This document shows positions 20,233 to 28,405 of a DNA stretch of 64,000 nt, in pieces. The notes below the pieces were generated by a model. It saw only the letters and a program-made list of their open reading frames with translations. It ran no database searches and was not told the DNA's origin. Origin of the DNA: Erythrobacter sp. SG61-1L (lineage in GTDB: Bacteria; Pseudomonadota; Alphaproteobacteria; Sphingomonadales; Sphingomonadaceae); contig NZ_JXQC01000003.1 of the NCBI RefSeq assembly GCF_001305965.1, positions 744,001 to 808,000 on the forward strand, read 5' to 3'. The position numbers were made by a program, and so were the translations under genes. The first letter of the stretch is position 1. The number at the start of each line of letters is the position of its first letter.

Positions 20233-22809
20233 TTAATGGTGAATTTCCGGAAATAACCGCGTTCGCCACCAGGGCTTGACTGTTTCGAGCAGTAGCAGGG
20301 TGGCGAAGCTGGTGCCGGCGACCAGCGCCAGATCGCTCCAGCTCGCTTTGGCGAAGCGGAACAGCTCTGTCACGGGCGGCGCGAATTGTGACAGGGCCAG
20401 GATCGCGAACACCGCCAGCGCCACAGTGGCCAGTGGTCGATTGGGCCGGATCACGGCGCGGATCACCGACGCGCTGTAGGACCGGTTGACCAGAATCAGG
20501 CCCAGAATGCCCAGCACGAGGCTCAGGAAGGCGATGGTGCGCACCCGCTCCTCTCCAAGGCCGGCACTCCATGCGTAGAGCGTGACACCGCCAATAACGG
20601 CCATGGCGACGATGCCCTGCAGGGCGGCCCAGGCGACCATCCAGCGCGGGAATAGCGGCGCATCCGGTGCGCGGGGAGGGCGCTGCATCAGGCGACGTTC
20701 TTCCTTCTCTGCCTCGAAGGCGAGCGAGCAGACCGGGTCGATGATCATTTCGATAAAGGCGATGTGGATCGGGGCGAGCATCAGCGGCATGCCCGCGAAC
20801 AGCGGCAGCAGTGCCAGCCCGGCGATGGGGATATGCACGGCCACGATGAAGGCCAGCGCCTTGCGCAGATTGTCGTTGATCTTGCGGCCGATGCGAATGC
20901 CAGTCACGATCGATCCGAAATCATCGTCCAACAGCACGATGGACGCCGCCTCCCGCGCGACATCGGTGCCGCGCTTGCCCATGGCGATGCCGATATGTGC
21001 GCTCTTGAGCGAAGGCGCGTCGTTCACGCCGTCGCCTGTCATGGCCACGATCTCGCCCCGCGCCTTGAGGGCATCGACCAGCCGGAGCTTCTGTTCCGGC
21101 ATGATCCGGGCGAACACGTTCACCTTGCCGATGCGGGCGGCAAGTTCGGCATCGCTCATGGCGGCAAGCTCCTCGCCGCTCAGCACATCGCCGGTCTCGA
21201 TCCCGGCCTGCTGGGCAATGGCACTGGCCGTGCTGGGATAATCGCCGGTGATCATCACCACACGGATGCCGGCTTCCCTGCACTGGCGAACCGCGCCCGG
21301 AACCGAGGCTCGCAGTGGATCGGCCAGGCCGGCAAGGCCGAGGAAACGGAATTCGAAGCGACGCTGGTCGGCGGGCAACTCGCTGCCGCTCCAGCTGGCT
21401 TCAGCCACGCCCAGTACGCGCAGGCCTTTTTCGGCCATGGCATCTGCCTGAGCGCGCATCTTTGCCTTGTCGTCATCCAGCATGCCGCAAAGCTCGGCAA
21501 TCGCTTCAGGCGCGCCTTTGGAGGCAATGACGAGGCCATCGGAACCGTTGCCGCGCCATGCATGCGACATGGCGAGCAGTGACGGATCGAGCGGGTAATG
21601 GCGCTGGAGAGACCAGCCATTGTCGCGGTGGTCCATCAGGCCGTTGCCGCCATTTGTCCCGGCCAGCTCGTGGAAGGCGACTTCCATCGGATCGACCGGC
21701 TGTTCTGCGCTGGCGAGAATGCCGAAGCGGGCCAGCAGGGCGAAATCGCTTTCCATCAGCGGATCGCCGGGAAAATCGAGCGTGCGCCCGTCAGGCAGGC
21801 GCAATTCTGCCACCTGCATCCGATTTTCGGTGAGTGTGCCGGTCTTGTCCGTGCAGAGTGTGGTTGCAGAGCCAAGCGTTTCGATGGCAGCCGCGCGCCG
21901 GGTGAGCACATTGACGCGGGAAAGCCGCATGGCCCCCATCGCCATGAAGACCGTGAGCACCACCGGAAATTCTTCCGGCAACATCGACATGCCCAGAGCA
22001 ATCCCGGCCAGCGCTGCGTCGAGCCAGCTTCCGCGCAGGAAGCCGTAGAGCAGGATGGCCAGCACACAGGCCGAAGCGCCCAGTGCGCCGAACCAGAAGA
22101 CCAGCCTTTGCGTTTGCCGCCTGAGGCGCGGCACTTCCGGTTCCAGCGCGTGGAGCGCCATGCCGATGCGGCCCATCTCGCTGCGCGGGCCGGTCGCGGT
22201 GATCCGGGCGATGCCGCTGCCGCGCACCACAAGCGTTCCGGACCAGACGAAGGGCAACCCGTCACCGCCCGGACGCGGGGTTTCAGCGGTGTCGGTTGTT
22301 GCGCTTTTCGCGACTGGAACAGATTCGCCGGTCAGCAGGGATTCGTCGGCAGTCAGCCCGTCACAGCGCAACAAATGGCCATCGGCAGGAACACGGTCCC
22401 CTTCGTTGAGGACTACCAGATCGCCGCGCACCACATCGCGCCCGGCGATGCGAATACGTTCCCCATCGCGGATGACCAGCGCGCGGGGGCTACCCAGATC
22501 GCGCAGGGCGGCCAGCGCCTTTTCGGATCGTGCCTCCTGCAGGGTGGTGACGACGATGGAGAAGCCAGCAAAGGCGATCAGCAGCAATGCCTCTTGCAGA
22601 TCGCCGAGCGCCAGATAGATCAGCCCGCCGGTCAGCAGCAGGGCGAGCATCGGCTCACGCAGCACTTCGCCAATGATCTGTCGCAGCCCGCGCTGGCGGT
22701 CCGCCGGGAGTTCGTTCGGGCCTTCTGTGGCCAGCGTAGCGGCGGCTTCTGTCGCGCTCAGGCCAAGTTGAGGGGCGTTCTCGCCGGAATAGGCTGCGCG
22801 GTCAGTCAC
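20233..22809 (-). CDS. P-type cation-transporting ATPase (858 aa)
   Basis: This is a complete P2-like ATPase. The actuator motif is LLTGESVPV, the phosphorylation site is CTDKTGTLTENRM, and the hinge reads MTGDGVNDAPSLKSAHIGIAMG. Ten transmembrane segments appear likely: two pairs before the large cytoplasmic loop and six after it. The ion-binding helix M4 reads MLPEEFPVVLTVF; calcium pumps usually have PEGLPA. The ion is therefore uncertain, though calcium or a related divalent ion is the best guess. No metal-binding N-terminal domain of the copper type is present, so it is unlikely to belong to the copper system. It stands alone, 52 bases from hemA. Confidence 0.88.
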   Translation of the reverse strand: MTDRAAYSGENAPQLGLSATEAAATLATEGPNELPADRQRGLRQIIGEVLREPMLALLLTGGLIYLALGDLQEALLLIAFAGFSIVVTTLQEARSEKALAALRDLGSPRALVIRDGERIRIAGRDVVRGDLVVLNEGDRVPADGHLLRCDGLTADESLLTGESVPVAKSATTDTAETPRPGGDGLPFVWSGTLVVRGSGIARITATGPRSEMGRIGMALHALEPEVPRLRRQTQRLVFWFGALGASACVLAILLYGFLRGSWLDAALAGIALGMSMLPEEFPVVLTVFMAMGAMRLSRVNVLTRRAAAIETLGSATTLCTDKTGTLTENRMQVAELRLPDGRTLDFPGDPLMESDFALLARFGILASAEQPVDPMEVAFHELAGTNGGNGLMDHRDNGWSLQRHYPLDPSLLAMSHAWRGNGSDGLVIASKGAPEAIAELCGMLDDDKAKMRAQADAMAEKGLRVLGVAEASWSGSELPADQRRFEFRFLGLAGLADPLRASVPGAVRQCREAGIRVVMITGDYPSTASAIAQQAGIETGDVLSGEELAAMSDAELAARIGKVNVFARIMPEQKLRLVDALKARGEIVAMTGDGVNDAPSLKSAHIGIAMGKRGTDVAREAASIVLLDDDFGSIVTGIRIGRKINDNLRKALAFIVAVHIPIAGLALLPLFAGMPLMLAPIHIAFIEMIIDPVCSLAFEAEKEERRLMQRPPRAPDAPLFPRWMVAWAALQGIVAMAVIGGVTLYAWSAGLGEERVRTIAFLSLVLGILGLILVNRSYSASVIRAVIRPNRPLATVALAVFAILALSQFAPPVTELFRFAKASWSDLALVAGTSFATLLLLETVKPWWRTRLFPEIHH

Positions 22810-22861
22810 CTGCGCATGCTAGCACGGATTGTGTGACGGGCGAGCGGAAGCTCGCCCAAAA

Positions 22862-24091
22862 TCACGCAGCCTTGAGCAGTTCCAGTTCCAGACGGTCCCA
22901 GATTTCCACCAGCGCCTCGGTCAACTCACGCATCATTTCTTCGGTATGAGCGGGGCCGGGGGTGAAGCGCAGGCGTTCCGTACCGCGCGGCACGGTGGGG
23001 AAATTGATCGGCTGAACATAGACGCCATATTCGGCGAGCAGGATGTCGCTGATCTTCTTTGCACGCACCGGATCGCCCACCATCAGCGGAACGATATGGG
23101 TGGTGGAATCCATCACCGGCAGGCCTGCATCGCGGAAGGACTGCTTCAGGAAGGCAGCGGCGGCCTGCTGGCCATCGCGTTCCACACTGGAAGCCTTGAG
23201 GTGCTTCACGGCCGCCAGCACACCGGCGACCAGCACCGGGCTGAGCGAGGTGGTGAAGATGAAGCCGGGAGCATAGCTGCGGATGCAGTCGATGATCTTC
23301 TTGTCGGCCGCGATATAGCCGCCCATCACGCCGAATGCCTTGCCAAGCGTGCCTTCGATGATGTCGATGCGGTGGGCCGCTTCGTCACGATCGGTGATGC
23401 CGCCGCCGCGCGGGCCATACATGCCTACAGCATGGACCTCGTCGATATAGGTCAGCGCGTTATACTTTTCCGCAAGGTCGCAGATTGCGTGGATCGGCGC
23501 GATATCGCCATCCATCGAATAGACGCTTTCGAAGGCGATCAGCTTGGGTGTTTCCGGATCGGCTTCGGCCAGCAGTTCTTCCAGATGGGCCACGTCATTG
23601 TGGCGGAACACGCGCTTGTCGCAGCCCGAATTGCGGATACCCGCGATCATGCTGGCGTGGTTCAGCTCATCCGAGAAGATGATGCAGCCCGGCAGCAGGC
23701 GGGCAAGAGTGGAAAGCGTGGCGTCGTTCGAGACATAGCCCGAAGTAAACAGCAGTGCGGATTCCTTGCCGTGCAGGTCCGCCAGCTCGTTTTCCAGCTC
23801 GATATGATAATGGGTGTTGCCGCCGATATTGCGGGTGCCACCCGAACCGGCGCCGACATCGTGCAGCGCCTCTTCCATGGCTTCGATCACCTTGGGGTGC
23901 TGGCCCATGGCGAGATAGTCGTTGGAACACCAGACCGTGATCGGCTTCGGGCCGTTATGGCCGGCAAAGCAGCGCGCGTTGGGGTAGGCACCCTTGTTGC
24001 GCAGAATGTCGATGAAAACGCGATAGCGGCCTTCAGAATGAAGCCTGTCAATCGCCTGGTCGAAGATCTGGTCGTAATTCAACGGATCCAC
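22862..24091 (-). CDS. hemA: 5-aminolevulinate synthase (409 aa)
   Basis: The enzyme condenses glycine with succinyl-CoA to form 5-aminolevulinate, the first haem precursor, in the cytoplasm. The N-terminal part has [12 protein letters not shown], the glycine loop [11 protein letters not shown] and the [10 protein letters not shown] segment. The PLP lysine lies in [26 protein letters not shown] is also present. The length is typical of alphaproteobacterial ALAS, and the gene marks the Shemin pathway used by that class. It stands alone between the ATPase and murI. Confidence 0.97.
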   Translation of the reverse strand: MDPLNYDQIFDQAIDRLHSEGRYRVFIDILRNKGAYPNARCFAGHNGPKPITVWCSNDYLAMGQHPKVIEAMEEALHDVGAGSGGTRNIGGNTHYHIELENELADLHGKESALLFTSGYVSNDATLSTLARLLPGCIIFSDELNHASMIAGIRNSGCDKRVFRHNDVAHLEELLAEADPETPKLIAFESVYSMDGDIAPIHAICDLAEKYNALTYIDEVHAVGMYGPRGGGITDRDEAAHRIDIIEGTLGKAFGVMGGYIAADKKIIDCIRSYAPGFIFTTSLSPVLVAGVLAAVKHLKASSVERDGQQAAAAFLKQSFRDAGLPVMDSTTHIVPLMVGDPVRAKKISDILLAEYGVYVQPINFPTVPRGTERLRFTPGPAHTEEMMRELTEALVEIWDRLELELLKAA

Positions 24092-24210
24092 CCGTTCCTA
24101 GCGCTGCAATCGAACCCTCGTGCGGGACTCGCTGGGCAGCCAGAGCAATTCCGGGCGCCTTACGCCATGACCCATGTCAATAAAAGCACGGAGTTTGCGA
24201 CGGGTTCGCA

Positions 24211-25005
24211 TTAAAGGTGCTCAATGTGATCGAGCCCGTAACTCGCAAGGGCCGGCCGCAATTTTTCCAGTCCGCCATTCGTCCCGGTGAACACGGCAAT
24301 GTCTGGCCCCTTGCGCTCGAAACTCTGGCCTTGGGTCAGATATGCGATGCGTCGCGCAATGCCCGCCGCGCCATCGACGAATTGCACTTCAGGGCCGAGC
24401 GCTTTGCCCAGTTCTTCTTCCAGCAGCGGAAAATGGGTGCAGGCCAGCACGACCGTGTCGATCTTCTCGCCGCCGGGCTGGCTGCGCAGGCCCTGTGCCG
24501 CGGCCTGATAGACCGCTGGATCGACAGGCTCCCCGCGCAATTTCGCTTCCGCAGCCTTCACCAGATCGGGCGCGGGATGGCGCAGCAGCAGCTTGTCCTG
24601 CGCGAATTCGCGTTCGAGATTATCGACATAGGCCTGGCGGATGGTGGCGGCAGTGCCCAGCAGGCCGATTGCGCCGGTCCTTGTCATGGCTGCGGCGGGT
24701 TTGATCGCGGGGACAGTGCCTACCACCGGCAGGTCCAGCGCCTCGCGCACGGCGGCAAGGGCAATCGTGCTGGCCGTATTGCAGGCAATGGTGACGAGAC
24801 GTGGGCGATAGCGTTCTACAAGCCGCCCGAGCAGGGCAGGGACGCGCGCGGCAATCTGTGCCTCCGTCTTCTCGCCATAGGGAAGGGCGGCATAGTCCGC
24901 GACGTAGATCACCGGCGCCTGGGGCAGCAATTTGCGGACTTCCGCCAACACGGTCAGCCCGCCGACTCCGGAATCGAACAACAGGATCGGAGAACTGGGG
25001 TCCAT
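24211..25005 (-). CDS. murI: Glutamate racemase (264 aa)
   Basis: The enzyme makes D-glutamate for peptidoglycan. The start motif LLFDSGVGGLTVL and the two catalytic cysteine segments VTIACNTAST and VVLACTHFPLLE are all present. VADYAALPYGEK lies between them. I start at ATG 25005 because the family begins just before the DSGVGG motif; an in-frame start at 25077 would add 24 unusual residues. No clear Shine-Dalgarno sequence is visible. The gene is divergent from plsY. Confidence 0.95.
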   Translation of the reverse strand: MDPSSPILLFDSGVGGLTVLAEVRKLLPQAPVIYVADYAALPYGEKTEAQIAARVPALLGRLVERYRPRLVTIACNTASTIALAAVREALDLPVVGTVPAIKPAAAMTRTGAIGLLGTAATIRQAYVDNLEREFAQDKLLLRHPAPDLVKAAEAKLRGEPVDPAVYQAAAQGLRSQPGGEKIDTVVLACTHFPLLEEELGKALGPEVQFVDGAAGIARRIAYLTQGQSFERKGPDIAVFTGTNGGLEKLRPALASYGLDHIEHL

Positions 25006-25158
25006 CGGCGCGGGATGGCCAATGGCGTGACAGGCGTCAACTGGTCGGGGCGGACTACCCACTTCGCAGCAGGCCACTTTCGCAGCGGGAACGGATTGTT
25101 TTCATGCCGCTGAAGTGCAAGGCGTCGGCTATAGAGTGCGGACGGGAAGGGGCGATTC

Positions 25159-25752
25159 ATGGGCAGTTGGCAGGCAATTCTGGCGGCGGCGGGGCTGGCT
25201 TATCTGCTTGGCTCGATCCCGTTCGGCCTGTTGCTGACGCGCCTCGCCGGGCTGGGCGATGTGCGTCAGATCGGCTCCGGCAATATCGGCGCCACCAATG
25301 TGCTGCGCACCGGTAACAAGGGGCTGGCGGCGCTTACCCTGTTGCTCGATCTGGCCAAGGGTGCGGCGGCCGTGTTGATCGTGGCGCGCCTGTTTCCGGG
25401 GCTGCAGGGCCTCGCCGCGCTGGGCGTAGTGCTGGGGCACTGTTTCCCGGTCTGGCTGAAGTTCAAGGGTGGCAAGGGCGTGGCGACTGCTGCGGGCGTG
25501 TGCTTCGGCATCGGTTGGCCGGTTGGGCTGGCCTATGCAGTGGTGTGGATCGGCATGCTGGCGCTCACGCGCATCAGTTCGCTGAGCGGGATGAGCGCTG
25601 CGATTGCCGCCCCGGTCGCGGCCTATGCGCTGGGCTATCAGGCCGAATTTCCCTGGCTGGTGGCGATCTCTGCGCTGGTGATCTGGCTGCATCGTGCGAA
25701 CATCGCCCGGCTGAAGAACGGCACGGAACCCAGGGTCGGCTCGAAGAAGTGA
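25159..25752 (+). CDS. plsY: Acyl-phosphate:glycerol-3-phosphate acyltransferase (197 aa)
   Basis: PlsY is an inner-membrane enzyme that moves an acyl group from acyl-phosphate to glycerol-3-phosphate at the start of phospholipid synthesis. It has about five membrane helices. The three family motifs are present: LLGSIPFGLLLTR with GSGNIGATNVLRTG, LGHCFPVWLKFKGGKGVAT, and HRANIARLKNGTE near the end. Its TGA stop overlaps the GTG start of dprA (GTGA), so the two are translationally coupled. plsY-dprA-topA order is common in alphaproteobacteria. Confidence 0.96.
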   Translation: MGSWQAILAAAGLAYLLGSIPFGLLLTRLAGLGDVRQIGSGNIGATNVLRTGNKGLAALTLLLDLAKGAAAVLIVARLFPGLQGLAALGVVLGHCFPVWLKFKGGKGVATAAGVCFGIGWPVGLAYAVVWIGMLALTRISSLSGMSAAIAAPVAAYALGYQAEFPWLVAISALVIWLHRANIARLKNGTEPRVGSKK

Positions 25753-26879
25753 GCGCATCGGCCCAGCCGCAGGCGGAGCTTTCGCAGCAGGAGGCCTTTG
25801 CCCGCATCCGCTTGCTGCGTTCGCCCAATGTCGGGCCGGTCAGCTTTCGCCAACTCATGCGCCGTTTCGGTACGGCGGCCGCCGCATTGGATGCCTTGCC
25901 TGATCTGGCGGCCAAGGGTGGCGGCAAATATCGCGCTGCACCGCGCGAGCGTGTGGAGGCGGAGATCGCGGCAGTGCGCCGCGCTGGCGCCCGGTATCTA
26001 TTCCATGATTCCGCCGATTACCCCGCGTTGCTGGCCGAGATCGAAAGTGCGCCGCCCGTCCTGACCGTTCGGGGTGATGCGACGCTGGCGGCCCGGCCCT
26101 GCGTCGCCATGGTCGGCGCGCGCAACGCCTCTGCCGCCGCCATGCGCCTCGCACGGGATCTGGCTGCCGAGCTTGCGGGGGAGGGCTATACGATCGTCTC
26201 CGGCCTCGCCCGGGGGATCGACGGGGCAGCGCACCGGGGCGCCATACCTGCCACCATCGGCGTGATCGCCAGCGGGATCGACATCACCTATCCGCCCCAG
26301 CACGTGGAATTGCAGGAAGAGATCGCGCAGACCGGCCTGCTGCTTGCCGAACAGCCTGCCGGGACAGAACCGCGCGGCAGCCATTTCCCCAGCCGCAACC
26401 GCATCATCGCAGGGCTCTCGCTGGGAACCCTGGTGGTCGAGGCTGCGCCCAAGTCAGGCTCGCTCATCACCGCGCGGCTGGCGGGCGAATTCGGGCGCGA
26501 GGTGATGGCTATTCCCGGTTCCCCGCTCGATGCGCGCAGCCATGGCTGCAACCAGCTGATCCGCGAGGGAGCCGTGCTGGTCCAGTCGGCGGCGGACGTG
26601 ATCGAACTGGTTTCCGGCTTTGGCGGAATGCCCCGCGCGCGTCTGCGTTCGGCCCCGCAGGATTTGTTCGAGGCGCCGTTGACTGGCGAGCCGGAAAACA
26701 CGGAAGAAACGGCCGATATCGCGGGTCTGCTCACCACGGCGCCGGTGGCGGTCGACGAACTGATCCGGCAGTCGGGCACGAGTCCATCGGCCGTGCAGAT
26801 GGCGTTGCTGGAACTGGAGCTGGCAGGCAGAATCGAACGGCACGCCGGGGGGCGGGTCAGCGCAATAATGGGGGGATAG
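25749..26879 (+). CDS. dprA: DNA-processing protein DprA (376 aa)
   Basis: DprA binds incoming single-stranded DNA and loads RecA during natural transformation. A helix-rich N-terminal part (RIRLLRSPNVGPVSFRQL) is followed by the Rossmann-like core: VAMVGARNASA, VSGLARGIDGAAH, GSHFPSRNRIIAGLS and VVEAAPKSGSLITA. The C-terminal winged-helix part begins near residue 320 (TAPVAVDELIRQSG). The GTG start at 25749 overlaps the plsY stop by four bases; an upstream frame extension inside plsY is an artefact. A small membrane protein gene follows one base after its stop. Confidence 0.94.
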   Translation: MSASAQPQAELSQQEAFARIRLLRSPNVGPVSFRQLMRRFGTAAAALDALPDLAAKGGGKYRAAPRERVEAEIAAVRRAGARYLFHDSADYPALLAEIESAPPVLTVRGDATLAARPCVAMVGARNASAAAMRLARDLAAELAGEGYTIVSGLARGIDGAAHRGAIPATIGVIASGIDITYPPQHVELQEEIAQTGLLLAEQPAGTEPRGSHFPSRNRIIAGLSLGTLVVEAAPKSGSLITARLAGEFGREVMAIPGSPLDARSHGCNQLIREGAVLVQSAADVIELVSGFGGMPRARLRSAPQDLFEAPLTGEPENTEETADIAGLLTTAPVAVDELIRQSGTSPSAVQMALLELELAGRIERHAGGRVSAIMGG

Positions 26880-26880
26880 G

Positions 26881-27543
26881 ATGGGGTGGGGCGATCCGGC
26901 GGAATTGCGAACTCAAGATATCCATGCCGAAATGAAACGGCTGGCGCGGAACGCGCCGGTTGAGATCGCAATTGTCATTGCAGGCATGACTGCGATGGGG
27001 ATCGCGACGGATTTCAGCAGCAATTCGGGTGGGATGACCTTCGGTCTCTCCATACTCAATCTCGCCGCAGGATATGGGCTGACAATCAGGCTCATGGAGA
27101 AGGGAGGCCTGTTGCCGGGCGGGAAAGACCGGGGCTTTGGTTCCTATTTCGGTCTCGGGTTGTTGTCAGGGTTGGGAATTATCATCGGGTTGCTCCTGCT
27201 GGTGATACCGGGCGTGATCCTTCTCGTACGCTGGTTACCCGCGTACGGCTTCATGTATGGAGAAAGGCTGAGCGCCACGCAGGCATTGGAGCGAAGCTGG
27301 CAGGCCACCGGCCCGCATTTCCCAGCATTGCTCGTGGCTGCTCTGCTGCCCATCGCGGTCGACGTCATTTCGATCGCGGTCTACGAATTTCCGCAATATC
27401 TGCCAAGCATGCCATTTCTTGCTCTCTCCCTGGTCGGCAATCTCACAGCTTTTCTGAACCTGGTGTTATGGAGTCTGCTCGGGCTGGCCAGTTATTCATT
27501 GCTGGGCGCGGATCAGGGCGAGGCAGCCGAAGTATTCGCCTGA
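26881..27543 (+). CDS. Membrane protein of unknown function, paralogue 1 (220 aa)
   Basis: I recognise no named family. About five hydrophobic segments are visible at residues 32-48, 60-78, 98-122, 150-170 and 178-205. The motif LLLLVIPGVILLVRW followed by an ALERSW sequence matches the LVFLIIPGLVFMARW and SMGKSW segments of the gene at 27613, so the two are paralogues. The pattern recalls the glycerophosphodiester phosphodiesterase membrane-domain/YciC-like proteins. The gene begins one base after the dprA stop and is likely cotranscribed with it. Confidence 0.62.
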   Translation: MGWGDPAELRTQDIHAEMKRLARNAPVEIAIVIAGMTAMGIATDFSSNSGGMTFGLSILNLAAGYGLTIRLMEKGGLLPGGKDRGFGSYFGLGLLSGLGIIIGLLLLVIPGVILLVRWLPAYGFMYGERLSATQALERSWQATGPHFPALLVAALLPIAVDVISIAVYEFPQYLPSMPFLALSLVGNLTAFLNLVLWSLLGLASYSLLGADQGEAAEVFA

Positions 27544-27612
27544 CCATCACCCCTTGACTGTGCCGCATTTTACACCAGCTTAAATTCGGGACTGGATGAA
27601 AGAGGGGAAAAC

Positions 27613-28299
27613 ATGGCTACTTTGCCAAGCCGGGATTTGAAGACCGGCCTCATTATCGACAAGACGATTGATGTGCTGGGCCGGAATGTCGGGCCGGCAC
27701 TGGCCTTTGTCGCCGTGCTGGTCGTGCTGGGTACGGGTGTGGATTATCTCGCGGTGCAGGCGCAGCAGAACGTTTCTGCGTCTGCCATGCTGCAGGCTGC
27801 GGCATTGTCGCTGGCGCTTGTGGTGGTCAGCATCGTTGGTTCCTACCTGCTGATCGAAGCGATGCTGAAGCGCACCGGCCTGATGAGCTATCAGGGGGAA
27901 CGTCGTTTCTTCGCCTATCTTGGCATGTCGCTTCTTATCGGATTGGCCGTCGTATGCGGGCTGGTGTTCCTGATCATTCCCGGTCTCGTCTTCATGGCTC
28001 GGTGGAGCGTCGCGCAGGCGCTGCTGATCGGGCGTGGCACGGGTGCCATGGATTCGATGGGGAAAAGCTGGGAGGCGACCAAGGGCAATGAGTTCGCCAT
28101 CATTCTGGCTGCCTTGGCGATGATGGTGCTGTTCTATGCCCTGGCATTCCTGCCCGCCATCCTGTTCCCCGATCTGGGTATGGCGGCGGCGGTTATCGGG
28201 CGGGTGGGCAGCAGTGCCGCCAGCGTGATTTCCACTGCCATGGGCGTTGCGCTTTATGGCCTTATCAGCGCCCGCGACGTAGTGGGTGTGTTCGACTGA
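27613..28299 (+). CDS. Membrane protein of unknown function, paralogue 2 (228 aa)
   Basis: Five or six hydrophobic segments lie at about residues 28-48, 60-85, 100-130, 150-178 and 190-215. The central IPGLVFMARWSVAQALLI and following SMGKSWEATKGNEF are shared with the upstream paralogue (IPG-x-x-RW, then SWxATG). AGAGGGGAAAAC precedes the ATG. The pair separates dprA from topA, which are usually direct neighbours in related bacteria. Function is unknown; a membrane-organising or transport role cannot be told apart. Confidence 0.62.
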   Translation: MATLPSRDLKTGLIIDKTIDVLGRNVGPALAFVAVLVVLGTGVDYLAVQAQQNVSASAMLQAAALSLALVVVSIVGSYLLIEAMLKRTGLMSYQGERRFFAYLGMSLLIGLAVVCGLVFLIIPGLVFMARWSVAQALLIGRGTGAMDSMGKSWEATKGNEFAIILAALAMMVLFYALAFLPAILFPDLGMAAAVIGRVGSSAASVISTAMGVALYGLISARDVVGVFD

Positions 28300-28405
28300 G
28301 CAAAAAGGGGGCAACTCCTTCGCGCTGCAAATGGCGGCTTGACGAAAGGGTCGGGCCGCCACCACCCTCGCGCGTACGTACGTGTAGAAGTCTTTCGGGA
28401 TACCC

